The notes beneath the pieces are model-generated. The model did not search any database. It worked only from the letters and a program-made list of their open reading frames with translations, and was not told the origin of the DNA. From contig NZ_JAAOXM010000001.1 in assembly GCF_011605345.1 (NCBI RefSeq), positions 1,549,082 through 1,613,081 on the forward strand: a DNA stretch of 64,000 nt, given 5' to 3'. The position numbers were made by a program, and so were the translations under genes. Positions 10,605 through 20,897 of this stretch are shown piece after piece (within the stretch, counting starts at the first letter, position 1; every line of letters starts with the position of its first letter). The stretch is from Burkholderia sp. D-99 (lineage in GTDB: Bacteria; Pseudomonadota; Gammaproteobacteria; Burkholderiales; Burkholderiaceae).

Positions 10605-11825
10605 TCAGGCGCCGCGCGAATACTCGGCAGCGGCTTGCCCGGCCGCCGTTCCGGACGCCCATGCCCACTGGAAGTTGTAGCCGCCGAGCCAGCCCGTCAC
10701 GTCCACCGCCTCGCCAACGAAAAACAGGCCCGGCACGCGCGCGCTCATCATCGTCGCCGACGACAGGTCGCGCGTATCGACCCCGCCCTTCGTCACTTCG
10801 GCCTTCTTGTAGCCCTCGGTGCCGTTCGGCGTCAGCGTCCAGCCGGACAGCGCGTCGCCGACCTGGCGCAGCGTCTTGTCGGGCAGGTCCGCGAGCCGCG
10901 CGTCGGCCGCGACGCGATGCGTGTCGAGCCACGCATGCGCGAGGCGCGACGGCACCCAGTCGGCGAGCAGCGAACCGATCTGGCGCTTCGACGTGCGCTT
11001 CGCGTCGAGCAGGTCGGCCACCGTATCGCGCTGCGGCAACAGATCGACGCGGATCGGGTCGCCGGGCTGCCAGTAACTCGAGATCTGCAGGATCCCGGGC
11101 CCGGACAGTCCGCGATGGGTCAGCAGCAGATCCTCGACGAATTCGCCGCCGCGCTTCTTGTCGCCGGTCGAGACGCGCACTTCGAGCGATACGCCGGACA
11201 ACGCCGCGAACGGCTCCCAGTCCTGCTGGGCGAACGTCAACGGCACGAGCGCCGGCCGCGTGTCGATCAGCTTGTGGCCGAACTGCTTCGCGAGCCGGTA
11301 GCCGAAGTCGGTCGCGCCGATTTTCGGGATCGACAGGCCGCCGGTCGCGATGACCAGTGCACGCGCACCGATCGTCCCGGCCTGCTGCGTGTCGAGCGTG
11401 AAGCCGTCGGCCGGCGCGTGGCGCACCGCGTCGACGACGACAGGCCTGCGCCATGCGACGCCGCCCGCGTCGCACTCGTGCTTCAGCACGTCGATGACCG
11501 CGTCGCTGCCGTGGTCGCAAAAAAGCTGACCCTTGTGCTTTTCGTGCCAGGTCACATGATGGCGCTTGAGCAGCCCGAGGAAGTCGCGCGGCGTATAGCG
11601 CGCCAGCGCCGAGCGCGCGAAATGCGGATTCGCCGACAGATAGTTGTCGGGGCCGGCGTACAGGTTCGTGAAGTTGCAGCGGCCGCCGCCCGAGATGCGG
11701 ATCTTCTCGGCGAGCCGCGGTGCGTGGTCGATCAGCACGACGCGGCGGCCGAGCTGCCCGGCAACCGCGGCGCTCATCATCCCGGCGGCGCCCGCGCCGA
11801 TCACGGCGATGTCAAAAGTTTCCAT
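10605..11825 (-). CDS. HI0933/YhiN-family NAD(P)/FAD-dependent oxidoreductase
   Basis: A 406-residue flavoprotein. It opens with a Rossmann FAD motif ([17 protein letters not shown]), then the family signature [14 protein letters not shown], and later [20 protein letters not shown]. The C-terminal part has [16 protein letters not shown] and [20 protein letters not shown], which place the isoalloxazine side of the fold. Members are annotated as BaiN-like or YhiN; the physiological substrate is unknown. It is divergent from tsaD, with about 130 bases between the starts. Confidence 0.9.
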   Translation of the reverse strand: METFDIAVIGAGAAGMMSAAVAGQLGRRVVLIDHAPRLAEKIRISGGGRCNFTNLYAGPDNYLSANPHFARSALARYTPRDFLGLLKRHHVTWHEKHKGQLFCDHGSDAVIDVLKHECDAGGVAWRRPVVVDAVRHAPADGFTLDTQQAGTIGARALVIATGGLSIPKIGATDFGYRLAKQFGHKLIDTRPALVPLTFAQQDWEPFAALSGVSLEVRVSTGDKKRGGEFVEDLLLTHRGLSGPGILQISSYWQPGDPIRVDLLPQRDTVADLLDAKRTSKRQIGSLLADWVPSRLAHAWLDTHRVAADARLADLPDKTLRQVGDALSGWTLTPNGTEGYKKAEVTKGGVDTRDLSSATMMSARVPGLFFVGEAVDVTGWLGGYNFQWAWASGTAAGQAAAEYSRGA

Positions 11826-11891
11826 GGCGCGGATTGTACCTGCCCGGCATCGGGCCCGGGCCGCCGCCAGCGGCGGCGGGCCCTCGCCTGC

Positions 11892-11897
11892 TATACT
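11892..11897 (+). promoter_or_regulatory. -10 element before tsaD
   Basis: TATACT about 60 bases upstream of the tsaD ATG. No convincing -35. Confidence 0.4.
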
Positions 11898-11955
11898 TTC
11901 TGGTTACGTTGACCTTCCTGCGGCGCGCTCGATACGGCGCGCCCTGCCCGCACCC

Positions 11956-12996
11956 ATGCTCGTTCTCGGCATCGAAAGCTCCTGTGACGAAACCGGCCTC
12001 GCGCTCTACGACACGCAGCGCGGCCTGCTCGCGCACGCGCTCCACTCGCAGATCGCGATGCACCGCGAGTACGGCGGCGTCGTGCCCGAACTCGCGTCGC
12101 GCGACCACATCCGACGCGCGCTACCGCTGCTCGAGGAAGTGATGGCGCAAAGCGGCACGCGCCGCGACGACATCGACGCGATCGCGTTCACCCAGGGCCC
12201 CGGCCTCGCCGGCGCGCTGCTGGTCGGTGCGAGCATCGCGAATGCGCTCGCGCTCGCATGGAACAAGCCGACCGTCGGCATCCATCACCTCGAAGGCCAC
12301 CTGCTGTCGCCGCTGCTCGTCGACCAGCCGCCGCCGTTCCCGTTCGTCGCACTGCTGGTATCCGGCGGCCACACACAACTGATGCGCGTGACCGACGTCG
12401 GCGTGTACGAGACGCTCGGCGAAACGCTCGACGACGCGGCCGGCGAAGCGTTCGACAAGACGGCCAAGCTGATCGGCCTCGGCTACCCGGGCGGCCCGGA
12501 AGTATCGAAGCTCGCCGAAACCGGCACGCCGGGCGCGGTCGTGCTGCCGCGCCCGATGCTGCATTCGGGCGATCTCGACTTCAGCTTCAGCGGCCTGAAG
12601 ACGGCCGTGCTCACGCAGATGAAGAAGTTCGAGGCGGCGAAGCTGGAGGGCGCTGCGCTCGACCGCGCGAAGGCCGACCTCGCGCGCGGCTTCGTCGACG
12701 CGGCCGTCGACGTGCTCGTCGCAAAGTCGCTCGCCGCGCTGAAGAAGACGAAGCTCAAGCGCCTCGTGGTCGCGGGGGGCGTGGGCGCGAACCGCCAGTT
12801 GCGCGAAGCGCTATCGGCCGCCGCGGCCAAGCGCGGCTTCGACGTGCACTACCCCGATCTCGCGCTCTGCACCGACAACGGCGCGATGATCGCGCTCGCA
12901 GGCGCGCTGCGGCTCGGCCGCTGGCCCGAGCAGGCGAATGCCGACTACGCATTCACGGTGAAGCCGCGCTGGGATCTCGCGTCGCTCGCACGCTGA
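11956..12996 (+). CDS. tsaD: tRNA N6-adenosine threonylcarbamoyltransferase TsaD
   Basis: Transfers threonylcarbamoyl to A37 of ANN-decoding tRNAs with TsaB and TsaE. The ASKHA fold starts [19 protein letters not shown]; the metal-binding H-x3-H is in [12 protein letters not shown] (about residue 110). Further family blocks are [48 protein letters not shown] and [12 protein letters not shown]. At 346 residues it is full length. I use the ATG at 11956; an upstream in-frame extension runs through the divergent promoter region and has no family character. Confidence 0.97.
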   Translation: MLVLGIESSCDETGLALYDTQRGLLAHALHSQIAMHREYGGVVPELASRDHIRRALPLLEEVMAQSGTRRDDIDAIAFTQGPGLAGALLVGASIANALALAWNKPTVGIHHLEGHLLSPLLVDQPPPFPFVALLVSGGHTQLMRVTDVGVYETLGETLDDAAGEAFDKTAKLIGLGYPGGPEVSKLAETGTPGAVVLPRPMLHSGDLDFSFSGLKTAVLTQMKKFEAAKLEGAALDRAKADLARGFVDAAVDVLVAKSLAALKKTKLKRLVVAGGVGANRQLREALSAAAAKRGFDVHYPDLALCTDNGAMIALAGALRLGRWPEQANADYAFTVKPRWDLASLAR

Positions 12997-13011
12997 ACCG
13001 CGCAACCCACG

Positions 13012-13040
13012 AAAAAAAGCCGCTCAGTGAGCGGCCTTTC
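13012..13040. terminator. bidirectional terminator between tsaD and folE2
   Basis: Stem GCCGCTC (13019-13025) with GAGCGGC (13029-13035), flanked by A7 on the left and CTTTCTC on the right. It serves tsaD on the plus strand and folE2 on the minus strand, which converge here. Confidence 0.75.
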
Positions 13041-13067
13041 TCATTCGCGCGACAAAACGACGCAGCG

Positions 13068-13877
13068 TTATGCGGCCTGCCGCTTGTCGCGTTCGATCAG
13101 TGCATACGCGCTGTGATTGTGGATCGACTCGAAGTTCTCGGCTTCGAGCACGTACGCCACCACGCGCTCGTCCGCGTCGAGACGCTGCGCGACGTCGCGC
13201 ACGAGATCCTCGACGAACTTCGGGTTCTCGTACGCACGTTCGGTGACGAACTTCTCGTCGGGACGCTTCAACAAGCCCCACAGCTCGCACGACGCCTCTT
13301 CCTCCGCGATGCGGATCAGCGCCTCGACCGGCAGGTCGGCCGCGAGCTCCGCGTCGATCGTCACGTGCGAGCGCTGGTTGTGCGCGCCGTACTGCGAGAT
13401 CTTCTTCGAGCACGGGCACAGGCTCGTCACCGGCACGAGCACCTTCAGGAACAGGCGCGTGTCGCCGTTGCGGCTTTCGCCCGCGAGCGTCACTTCATAG
13501 TCGAGCAGGCTCTGCACGCCTGATACCGGTGCCGTCTTGTTCACGAAGTACGGGAACGTGACCTCGATGCGGCCCGCCTCGGCTTCCAGCTTCTCGAGCA
13601 TCGACGCGAGCATCGCGCGGAAACGCTCGACCGTCAGCGGCGCGCGGTTCTCTTCGAGCAGCGCGACGAAGCGCGACATGTGCGTGCCCTTCTGGTCGGC
13701 CGGCAGGCGGACGTCGAGGTTCCAGACACCGACGGTCGGCTGCACGTCGCCGCTCTCGGTACACACCGTCAACGGATGCCGGACCGCCTTCACGCCCACG
13801 CGCTGAATCGGAATCTGGCGGGTATCCACCGTGCTCTGCACGTCGGGCATCACGAAGGCGGGATTCATCTGGTTCAT
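13068..13877 (-). CDS. folE2: GTP cyclohydrolase FolE2
   Basis: Type IB GTP cyclohydrolase making 7,8-dihydroneopterin triphosphate, the first folate/queuosine precursor. At 269 residues it has the family features: [18 protein letters not shown] near the start, VSRFVAL-type central helix ([20 protein letters not shown]), and the metal-ligand Cys box [20 protein letters not shown], plus the Glu/His region [20 protein letters not shown]. The ATG at 13877 is preceded by AAGGA at about 10 bases; the frame extends further but without family character. It lies downstream of dxs on the same strand, separated by a hairpin. Confidence 0.94.
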   Translation of the reverse strand: MNQMNPAFVMPDVQSTVDTRQIPIQRVGVKAVRHPLTVCTESGDVQPTVGVWNLDVRLPADQKGTHMSRFVALLEENRAPLTVERFRAMLASMLEKLEAEAGRIEVTFPYFVNKTAPVSGVQSLLDYEVTLAGESRNGDTRLFLKVLVPVTSLCPCSKKISQYGAHNQRSHVTIDAELAADLPVEALIRIAEEEASCELWGLLKRPDEKFVTERAYENPKFVEDLVRDVAQRLDADERVVAYVLEAENFESIHNHSAYALIERDKRQAA

Positions 13878-13939
13878 CTTGTTCAATCCTTGTAAGCCGC
13901 GCGTTCGACGACGCGCACGCCGCGTCATGCGGCAGCCGG

Positions 13940-13972
13940 AAAAGCAACATGGGCCCGCAGGCCCATGTTTTC
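13940..13972 (-). terminator. hairpin between dxs and folE2
   Basis: A perfect 10-bp stem, AACATGGGCC (13946-13955) with GGCCCATGTT (13960-13969), loop CGCA. On the minus strand it is followed by GCTTTTCC. It probably ends most transcription from xseB-ispA-dxs. Confidence 0.65.
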
Positions 13973-14031
13973 CGCATCAATGAAGACCGGTTGCGCCAGT
14001 CGCACCGGCACCGCCCGCAGGCGGCACCAGC

Positions 14032-15936
14032 TTATGCGACGCGCTTCGCCTGACCGGCGACATCGGCCGCCGGATTCAGAAAGCGTTCGCGAATCGATTT
14101 CGCGATACCCGCTCCGTCGAGGCCGCATTGCGACAGCAGCTTCGCGGGGTCGCCGTGATCGATGAACAGGTCAGGGAGGCCCAATTGTAGTACGGGTCGG
14201 ATAACCCCACTCTCCATCAGGGCTTCCACGCAGGCCGAGCCCGCGCCGCCCATCACGCAGCCTTCCTCGACCGTGACGAGGTAGTCGTGCGTCTCGGCGA
14301 GTTCGCGCACGAGCGCCGCGTCGACCGGCTTCACGAAGCGCATGTTCGCGACGGTTGCATCGAGTTCTTCTGCCGCGGCGAGCGACGGCGCGACCATCGT
14401 GCCGAACGCGAGGATCGCGACGCGCTTGCCTTCCGGCTGCGACGTCTGGCGACGCACTTCACCCTTGCCGAGCGGGATCTCGGTGAATTCCTTCACCGTC
14501 GCCACGCCCGTGCCCGCGCCGCGCGGATAGCGCACCGCAGTCGGGTTCGGCTGCTGCAGCGCAGTGTGCAGCATCTGGCGGCACTCGTTCTCGTCGGAGG
14601 CAGCCATGATCGTCATGTTCGGGATGCAGCGCATGAACGCGAGATCGTACGCGCCCGCGTGCGTCGCGCCGTCCGCGCCGACGAGGCCCGCGCGGTCGAT
14701 CGCGAACACGACCGGCAGGTTCTGCAGCGCGACGTCGTGGATCAGTTGATCGTAAGCACGTTGCAGGAACGTCGAGTAGATCGCGACGACCGGCTTGAGG
14801 CCTTCGGTTGCCATGCCGCCTGCGAACGTCACCGCGTGCTGCTCGGCGATGCCGACGTCGTAGTAGCGATCCTTGAAGCGCTTCTCGAACTCGACCATGC
14901 CCGAGCCTTCTCGCATCGCGGGCGTGATGCCGACGACGCGCGAGTCGCGCTCGGCTTCATCGCACAGCCACTCGCCGAACACCTGCGTGTACGTCTTCTT
15001 CGCGGGCGCGGTCGACGGCTTGATGCCTTCGGCCGGATTGAACTTGCCGGGGCCGTGATAGAGCACGGGATCGGCTTCGGCGAGCTTGTAGCCCTGGCCT
15101 TTCTTCGTCACCACGTGCAGGAATTGCGGGCCGCGCAGTTCGCGGATGTTCTGCAGCGTCGGGATCAGCGAATCGAGATCGTGACCGTCGATCGGGCCGA
15201 TGTAGTTGAAGCCGAACTCTTCGAACAGCGTGGCCGGCACGACCATGCCCTTCGCGTGTTCCTCGAGCTTGCGCGCGAGTTCGAGCACCGGCGGCGCCAC
15301 GCTCAGCACGCGCTCGACGCCCGCGCGCGCGGCCGCGTAGAAGCGGCCCGACATCAGGCGTGCGAGATGGCGATTCAGCGCGCCGACCGGCGGCGAGATC
15401 GACATGTCGTTGTCGTTCAGGATCACGAGCACCTTCGCGTCTTCCGACACGCCCGCGTTGTTCATCGCCTCGAACGCCATGCCGGCCGTCATCGCACCGT
15501 CGCCGATCACGGCGATCGAGAAGCGGTCGTCACCGTTCAGCTGGCTGCCGATCGCCATGCCGAGCGCGGCAGAGATCGACGTGCTCGAGTGCGCGGTGCC
15601 GAACGTGTCGTATTCCGACTCCGAACGGCGCGGGAAACCCGAGATGCCGTCCTGCTGACGCAGCGAATGCATCTGGTCGCGACGGCCCGTCAGGATCTTG
15701 TGCGGGTAGGTCTGGTGGCCCACGTCCCAGACGATGCGATCGTTCGGCGTGTTGAACACGTAGTGCAACGCGATCGTCAGCTCGACCGTCCCGAGGTTGG
15801 ACGACAAATGGCCGCCCGTCTTCGACACGCTGTCGAGCACGAACGCGCGCAGTTCATCCGCGAGCGGTTGGAGTTGGCGACGATCGAGGCGGCGCAAATC
15901 CGCCGGGTCGTCGATGGTTTTCAGCAAGTCGTACAT
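14032..15936 (-). CDS. dxs: 1-deoxy-D-xylulose-5-phosphate synthase
   Basis: First enzyme of the MEP isoprenoid pathway, condensing pyruvate and glyceraldehyde 3-phosphate with thiamine diphosphate. 634 residues, usual length. The TPP-binding box [18 protein letters not shown] is near residue 142, [18 protein letters not shown] marks the N-terminal domain, and the pyrimidine domain carries [21 protein letters not shown] start at the ATG at 15936 ([17 protein letters not shown]), the family start; the 12-codon upstream extension is not conserved in character. Third gene after xseB and ispA. Confidence 0.96.
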   Translation of the reverse strand: MYDLLKTIDDPADLRRLDRRQLQPLADELRAFVLDSVSKTGGHLSSNLGTVELTIALHYVFNTPNDRIVWDVGHQTYPHKILTGRRDQMHSLRQQDGISGFPRRSESEYDTFGTAHSSTSISAALGMAIGSQLNGDDRFSIAVIGDGAMTAGMAFEAMNNAGVSEDAKVLVILNDNDMSISPPVGALNRHLARLMSGRFYAAARAGVERVLSVAPPVLELARKLEEHAKGMVVPATLFEEFGFNYIGPIDGHDLDSLIPTLQNIRELRGPQFLHVVTKKGQGYKLAEADPVLYHGPGKFNPAEGIKPSTAPAKKTYTQVFGEWLCDEAERDSRVVGITPAMREGSGMVEFEKRFKDRYYDVGIAEQHAVTFAGGMATEGLKPVVAIYSTFLQRAYDQLIHDVALQNLPVVFAIDRAGLVGADGATHAGAYDLAFMRCIPNMTIMAASDENECRQMLHTALQQPNPTAVRYPRGAGTGVATVKEFTEIPLGKGEVRRQTSQPEGKRVAILAFGTMVAPSLAAAEELDATVANMRFVKPVDAALVRELAETHDYLVTVEEGCVMGGAGSACVEALMESGVIRPVLQLGLPDLFIDHGDPAKLLSQCGLDGAGIAKSIRERFLNPAADVAGQAKRVA

Positions 15937-16017
15937 CGTCGTTCCATTGTAGGAAATCAAACGCGCCCGCATTCTGTTGCACGCACCGTAGCATGTGCGC
16001 GGCGGCGGGCTTTCGCG

Positions 16018-16902
16018 TCAGCTGACCCGGTTCACTACCAGGTCGGCAAGTTCGGCGAGACGCTGAGCGCGTGCGCCGAACGGTTTCAGCGCGTCGTGGG
16101 CTTCGGCACGCAGTTGTGCTGCGAGCTCGCGCGACGCCTCGAGGCCGAGGATCGATACATAGGTCGGCTTGTCGTTCGCCGCATCCTTGCCGGCCGTCTT
16201 GCCGAGCGTCGCCGAATCGGTCGTGACGTCGAGAATGTCGTCGACGACCTGGAAGGCCAGACCCACTGCCCCCGCGTACACGTCGAGTGCAGCCATCGTT
16301 TCCGCCGACGGCGTCTCGCCGGCCAGCGCGCCCATCCGCACGGCCGCGCGCAGCAGTGCGCCCGTCTTCATCCGGTGCATCGTCTCGAGCTGCTCGCGCG
16401 TCAGCTTGAGGCCGACGCTCGCCAGGTCGATTGCCTGCCCGCCGGCCATGCCGATCGAGCCGCTCGCCAGCGCCAGTTCGCGCACGAGCGCGGCCTGCTG
16501 CACCGGCGACAGCGCAGCGGCATCGGTCAGCGCCACGAACGCCTGCGATTGCAGCGCGTCGCCGACCAGCAGTGCCGTCGGCTCATCGTACTGCACGTGC
16601 ACGGTCGGCTTGCCGCGACGCAGCGCGTCGTCGTCCATGCACGGCATGTCGTCGTGCACGAGCGAGTAGACGTGGATCATCTCCAGTGCTGCTGCCGCCG
16701 CATTGCGCGCCGCTTCCGTCGCGCCGGTCAGTTCGCCTGCTGCATGGCACAGCAGCGGGCGAACGCGTTTGCCGCCGCCGAGGACCGCATAGCGCATCGC
16801 CTCGTGGAGTTTCACCGGCACCGCGGTTTCAGCGGGCAGATAGTGGCCGAGTGCGTCCTCGACGCGGTCAAGCACGGACCGCATCCATTGTTCGAATGTC
16901 AT
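16018..16902 (-). CDS. ispA: farnesyl diphosphate synthase (polyprenyl synthetase)
   Basis: A 294-residue trans-prenyltransferase adding isopentenyl units to make farnesyl diphosphate. The two Asp-rich motifs are present: LVHDDMPCMDDDALRRGKPT (about residue 80) and FQVVDDILDVTTD (about 219), with KRVRPLLCHAAGE before them. The length and the bulk before the first motif fit a short-chain C15 enzyme. Its ATG overlaps the stop of xseB (ATGA), so the two are translationally coupled; dxs follows 81 bases downstream. Confidence 0.95.
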   Translation of the reverse strand: MTFEQWMRSVLDRVEDALGHYLPAETAVPVKLHEAMRYAVLGGGKRVRPLLCHAAGELTGATEAARNAAAAALEMIHVYSLVHDDMPCMDDDALRRGKPTVHVQYDEPTALLVGDALQSQAFVALTDAAALSPVQQAALVRELALASGSIGMAGGQAIDLASVGLKLTREQLETMHRMKTGALLRAAVRMGALAGETPSAETMAALDVYAGAVGLAFQVVDDILDVTTDSATLGKTAGKDAANDKPTYVSILGLEASRELAAQLRAEAHDALKPFGARAQRLAELADLVVNRVS

Positions 16903-17192
16903 AGATCGTCGTCTTCGCCGTCCGTGGCGGCCGTTCCGGACGAAAGCGGCTTCAGCGTCGCGCCATCGAGCACGCGAACCTGCTGTTCCACTTTCTCAAG
17001 CTGCTGTTGGCAAAACGCAACGAGGGTCGCACCGCGGCGGTATGCCGTCAGTGAATCCTCGAGGCTCAACGCGCCGCCTTCCATCCGGGCAACCAGCGTC
17101 TCGAGTTCCGCGAGCGCCATCTCGTAATTGTCCGGCAACGGTTCGGTGCCATTACCGGGCGGCGTGGCGCCAGGGGATGCGGTTTTCGCCAT
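16899..17192 (-). CDS. xseB: exodeoxyribonuclease VII small subunit
   Basis: The 97-residue small subunit of ExoVII, binding XseA. The family core is NYEMALAELETLVARMEGGA, then LSLEDSLTAYRRGATLVAFC and QQQLEKVEQQVRVLDG. The N-terminal 20 residues (Ala/Pro/Gly/Thr) and acidic tail GEDDDL are variable extensions. I start at the ATG at 17192. First gene of the xseB-ispA-dxs operon, as in many proteobacteria. Confidence 0.94.
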   Translation of the reverse strand: MAKTASPGATPPGNGTEPLPDNYEMALAELETLVARMEGGALSLEDSLTAYRRGATLVAFCQQQLEKVEQQVRVLDGATLKPLSSGTAATDGEDDDL

Positions 17193-17385
17193 GGACGAGG
17201 GTGTCAAATTTCAAAACAAGTCGGACATTCTACGGCAAAAGAGAATTCTCCGATCTGCCGACTTGGACGCCCGAGCGCATATTCGGGCCCCATCTCTGAC
17301 CCGCAGTATGCACCTCCCGATTGTCGCTCGACAAAAAATTGACACAAATCAGGCACTTAATCCTAGCCTTGCGAGGCGAACCGGG

Positions 17386-17391
17386 TATAAT
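17386..17391 (+). promoter_or_regulatory. -10 element before the Rieske oxygenase gene
   Basis: A perfect TATAAT 73 bases upstream of the start codon. A TTGACA at 17339-17344 is too far away (41 bases) to pair with it, so the -35 is weak or activator-dependent. Confidence 0.45.
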
Positions 17392-17463
17392 TCCCCGTTT
17401 CCCTAAATCGATTTTTCGATGGTTGGGTTGTTCACTGCTTTCACGCTAACACCGGGAGTGGGA

Positions 17464-18570
17464 ATGTCCAATCTGAGCGATGCGCTTCAGTTGAAGTCGG
17501 CTCACAGCCAACTTCCAGTCACTGCATATTTCGATGAGGCGCTACTCGAGCGCGAGATCGAAACCCTCTTCAAGAAAGGACCTCGTTACGTCGGGCACGA
17601 GTTGATGGTGCCCGAGGCGGGGGATTATTTTGCGCTGCCGTCCGAGAAGGAAGGCCGCGTGCTGGTCCGCAACCAGGCGAACCAGATCGAACTGCTGTCG
17701 AACGTCTGCCGTCACCGCCAGGCGATCATGCTCAACGGGCGCGGCCACACGCAGAACATCGTGTGCCCGCTGCACCGCTGGACGTACGATCTGGAAGGCG
17801 AACTGCTCGGCGCGCCGCACTTCCCCGACAAGCCGTGCCTGAACCTCGGCAAGAGCCCGCTGCAGAACTGGCAGGGGCTGCTGTTCGAGGCCGAAGGCCG
17901 CAATGTCGCGCGCGATCTCGCCCATCTCGGCACGAAGCATCACTTCGACTTCTCGGAGTATCACTTCGATCACGTCGAAGTGCACGAGTGCGATTACAAC
18001 TGGAAGACATTCATCGAGGTCTACCTCGAGGATTACCACGTCGTCCCGTTCCACCCGGGCCTCGGCAGCTTCGTGTCGTGCGACGACCTCAAATGGGAGT
18101 TCGGCGACTGGTACAGCGTGCAGACAGTCGGCGTGCACAACGCACTCGCGAAACCGGGCAGCGCGACTTACCAGAAATGGCACGAGCAGGTGCTCAAGTT
18201 CCGCAACGGCGTGCCGCCGGAGTTCGGCGCGATCTGGATGGTCTACTACCCAGGCCTGATGATCGAGTGGTATCCGCACGTGCTCGTCGTGTCGTGGCTG
18301 ATCCCGCGCGGCCCGCAGAAGACGACCAACATCGTCGAGTTCTATTACCCCGAGGAAATCGCGCTGTTCGAACGCGAATTCGTCGAGGCGGAACGCGCCG
18401 CCTATATGGAAACGGCCGTCGAGGACGACGAGATCGCCATGCGGATGGACGCAGGCCGCCGTGCGCTGATGGCACGCGGCGAGTCGCAGGTCGGCCCGTA
18501 CCAGAGCCCGATGGAAGACGGCATGCAGCACTTCCACGAGTTCCTGCGCCGCCACCTCGGCGACATCTGA
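17464..18570 (+). CDS. Rieske (2Fe-2S) aromatic ring-hydroxylating oxygenase
   Basis: A 368-residue single-component-looking oxygenase alpha subunit. The Rieske cluster ligands are C82-x-H84 in NVCRHRQAIM and C101-x2-H104 in CPLHRWTYD. The mononuclear iron site is in FIEVYLEDYHVVPFHPG (about residues 183-200). The substrate is not evident: no ferredoxin, reductase or catabolic genes lie next to it, so it must borrow electrons from elsewhere. The ATG at 17464 follows a GGGAG; a 15-codon upstream extension is less likely. It is followed by a strong terminator and so is a monocistronic unit. Confidence 0.88.
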   Translation: MSNLSDALQLKSAHSQLPVTAYFDEALLEREIETLFKKGPRYVGHELMVPEAGDYFALPSEKEGRVLVRNQANQIELLSNVCRHRQAIMLNGRGHTQNIVCPLHRWTYDLEGELLGAPHFPDKPCLNLGKSPLQNWQGLLFEAEGRNVARDLAHLGTKHHFDFSEYHFDHVEVHECDYNWKTFIEVYLEDYHVVPFHPGLGSFVSCDDLKWEFGDWYSVQTVGVHNALAKPGSATYQKWHEQVLKFRNGVPPEFGAIWMVYYPGLMIEWYPHVLVVSWLIPRGPQKTTNIVEFYYPEEIALFEREFVEAERAAYMETAVEDDEIAMRMDAGRRALMARGESQVGPYQSPMEDGMQHFHEFLRRHLGDI

Positions 18571-18616
18571 CAGCCGGTGCGGCGCTTTGACGCTGCACGG
18601 CATCCGGCAGACGAAA

Positions 18617-18642
18617 AGACGGGCTTCGGCCCGTCTTTTTTT
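18617..18642 (+). terminator. terminator of the Rieske oxygenase gene
   Basis: Stem AGACGGGC (18617-18624), loop TTCG, stem GCCCGTCT (18629-18636), then a run of T. A textbook intrinsic terminator. Confidence 0.88.
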
Positions 18643-18687
18643 GTTTAGACTTGGAATGTCAGGCCATTCGCACTCCAGGGAGCCGTC

Positions 18688-19557
18688 ATGCCACACACCC
18701 ACTACACCACGCTCATTTCCGCCGCCAATCTCGCCGAGCGCCTGGCGGCGGCGCCCGGCAGCGTCGCGCTGTTCGACTGCCGCTTCGATCTCGTCGATCC
18801 CGCCGCCGGAGAAGCCGCGTTTGCAGCCGGCCATATTCCCGGCGCACAGTACCTCCATCTCGACCGCGACCTGTCGGGCCGCAAGACGGGCACCAACGGC
18901 CGCCATCCACTGCCGACCCGCGACGCACTCGCCACGCTGCTCGCGAGCCGCGGCCTCAAGCAGGGCCAGCAGGTCGTCGCGTACGACGCGCAAGGCGGTG
19001 CCTATGCGGCGCGCCTGTGGTGGCTGCTGCGCTGGCTCGGCCACGATTCGGTCGCCGTGCTCGACGGCGGCCTGCAGGCCTGGGAAGCAGCCGGCCAGCC
19101 GGTGGCAACCGACGTGCCGAAACCGGCCGCCGGCGATTTCCGCGCGGCTGCGCCGCTCGAATCGACGGTCGACGCGGCAGCCGTGCTCGCCAACGTGAGC
19201 ACACCCACGCGCGTCGTGATCGATGCGCGCGCACCCGACCGCTACCGCGGTGAAAACGAAACGATCGATCGTGTGGGCGGCCACATCCCCGGTGCACGCA
19301 ACCGCTTCTTCAAGGACAACCTCGCCGCAGACGGCCGCTTCAAGACCGGCCACGAACTGCGCGAAGCGTTTTCCGCGGTGCTGGCGGGCACCGAACCGAA
19401 CCGCGTGATCCTGCAATGCGGCTCCGGCGTCACCGCATGCCACAACGCGCTTGCACTGGAGATTGCGGGCCTGCACGGCGCATCGCTGTACCCGGGCTCG
19501 TGGAGCGAATGGAGCGCCGATCCGTCGCGGCCGATCGCAACCGGCCCGACACCGTAA
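18688..19557 (+). CDS. sseA: thiosulfate/3-mercaptopyruvate sulfurtransferase
   Basis: A 289-residue tandem rhodanese protein transferring sulfane sulfur from thiosulfate or 3-mercaptopyruvate. The N-terminal inactive domain carries AAFAAGHIPGAQYLHLDRDL, the linker QVVAYDAQGGAYAARLWWLL, and the C-terminal domain GGHIPGARNRFF and the active loop ILQCGSGVTACHN with the catalytic Cys near residue 244. The CGSGVTA loop favours mercaptopyruvate over thiosulfate as donor. No signal peptide, so cytoplasmic. Convergent with the next gene. Confidence 0.9.
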   Translation: MPHTHYTTLISAANLAERLAAAPGSVALFDCRFDLVDPAAGEAAFAAGHIPGAQYLHLDRDLSGRKTGTNGRHPLPTRDALATLLASRGLKQGQQVVAYDAQGGAYAARLWWLLRWLGHDSVAVLDGGLQAWEAAGQPVATDVPKPAAGDFRAAAPLESTVDAAAVLANVSTPTRVVIDARAPDRYRGENETIDRVGGHIPGARNRFFKDNLAADGRFKTGHELREAFSAVLAGTEPNRVILQCGSGVTACHNALALEIAGLHGASLYPGSWSEWSADPSRPIATGPTP

Positions 19558-19571
19558 GCTCGGCCCCACCG

Positions 19572-19595
19572 AAGCGGCGGCATGTGCCGCCGCTT
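19572..19595. terminator. bidirectional hairpin between convergent genes
   Basis: A perfect 11-bp stem, AAGCGGCGGCA (19572-19582) with TGCCGCCGCTT (19585-19595), between the sulfurtransferase and hydrolase stops. There is no long T run on either side. Confidence 0.55.
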
Positions 19596-19600
19596 GCCGT

Positions 19601-20476
19601 TTACATCACGCCGTACTTGCGGAGCCACGCGATCGCGCGCTTCCAGCTCTCCTCCGCATCGGCCTTCACATAGCTCGGCCGGTAATCGGCAAAGAACGCG
19701 TGACCGGCATCCGGATACACGACGATCTCCGATTCGCGCGCGAGCTTCGAATCGCTCGCCTGGATCGCCTTGCGCATGTCGGCGAGCGACGCCTGCGTGA
19801 TGTTCGCATCCTTCTCGCCGTAAAGCCCGAGCACGGGCACCTTCAGCAACGATGCATGATCGACCGGGTTGAACGGCGTCATCTCGTCGGTCTTGCCCTC
19901 GACGAACCCGTACCATGCAACGGCCGCACGCACGTGCGGGTTGTGCTCGGCATACAGCCAGCTCTGACGGCCGCCCCAGCAGAACCCGACCACGCCGAGA
20001 CGCGACAGATCGCCGCCGTTCTTGCCGGCCCACGCGACGGTCGCATCGAGATCCTCGGTAACCTGCCGGTCCGGCACCTTGCTGACGATGTGCTCGGACA
20101 GATCCTTGATCGTCGGATACTTCGCCGCATTGCCCTGCCGTACGAACAGGTCGGGCGCGATGGCGAGATAACCGAGCTTCGCGAAGCGGCGACAGACATC
20201 GGCGATGTGCGCGTGCACGCCGAAGATCTCGTGAATCACGATGACGACCGGCAGGTTCGTCTTGTCCTTCGGCTGCGCGCGATACGCAGGCACGCTCGAG
20301 TCTCCCGAGCGGATCTCGACGGTGTCGACGTCCAGCCCTTCGCTGTCGGTCGTGACCGTTTGCGCCGACACGGGCAGCACCGCCGCCGCGAAGGCACCGC
20401 CCAGCGCGGCCTGCATGAACTTGCGGCGCGAGAACGGAACGTGGGGAACCAGGCTGTCGACTTCGGGTTTCAACAT
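19601..20476 (-). CDS. Tat-exported dienelactone hydrolase family protein
   Basis: A 291-residue alpha/beta hydrolase. The N terminus holds a twin-arginine signal (SRRKFMQAALGGAFAAAVLP, ending VSAQ), so export of the folded protein is expected. The nucleophile is Cys in VVGFCWGGRQ, typical of dienelactone hydrolases; the Asp is in LGLYGEKDANI and the His in YPDAGHAFFAD. The oxyanion region VIVIHEIFGVHAHIADVCRR also matches. The ATG at 20476 has GAGGAG before it and fits the signal; a longer frame to 20650 is not coding-like. Substrate unknown. Confidence 0.88.
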   Translation of the reverse strand: MLKPEVDSLVPHVPFSRRKFMQAALGGAFAAAVLPVSAQTVTTDSEGLDVDTVEIRSGDSSVPAYRAQPKDKTNLPVVIVIHEIFGVHAHIADVCRRFAKLGYLAIAPDLFVRQGNAAKYPTIKDLSEHIVSKVPDRQVTEDLDATVAWAGKNGGDLSRLGVVGFCWGGRQSWLYAEHNPHVRAAVAWYGFVEGKTDEMTPFNPVDHASLLKVPVLGLYGEKDANITQASLADMRKAIQASDSKLARESEIVVYPDAGHAFFADYRPSYVKADAEESWKRAIAWLRKYGVM

Positions 20477-20897
20477 GAATGCACTCCTCGATTGGGCGCC
20501 GCCGTCACGATCGCGGATACGGCATGACGGGGCATCGCGCCGGCGCGCGGCGCGGATGTCACGGCGGTTGGCACCCCGCCGCAAACGGAAACCCGGACAA
20601 GATGCCCAATAATCCGTTGTCACGTCAACTGTCAGATATGTAAGACTCAATTACGACGCGTTGCTTCGACAAGTCGATCGTCGCGCAAAAAACCGCAGGC
20701 GGCCCGTCGAATCGCGATGCAACCAGCCGCATGCCGATCGCCGTCGCGCGATCGGATGCTTGCGAATTGAAACGAAAACCGGCGGTCGATGTTGCCCGTC
20801 ACACACGGGCACGGCAGCCCGGCTGCCCGAAAAAAAAACGGGCAGAGACGACGCACGACGTGCGCACTCCCCGCCCGCTTCCCACGTGAGCGCGCGC
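20477..20897. other. intergenic region upstream of the hydrolase gene
   Basis: About 420 bases holding the promoter of the hydrolase gene (right-to-left transcription) and the 3' end of the NADH dehydrogenase transcript. A GC-rich stretch with A-runs near 20828-20876 could form a terminator (GGGC and GCCC arms), but the stem is imperfect. I see no gene. Confidence 0.4.

Noticed and set aside
14287..17127. Very long plus-strand open frame (946 codons) across dxs, ispA and xseB
   Set aside because: It spans three well-identified genes in antisense and has the His/Arg-rich composition of a shadow.
17339..17344. TTGACA as the -35 of the Rieske gene
   Set aside because: It lies 41 bases from the TATAAT, far outside the permitted spacing.
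17542..19569. 675-codon minus-strand frame across the Rieske oxygenase and sulfurtransferase
   Set aside because: Antisense of two recognised genes; no family character.
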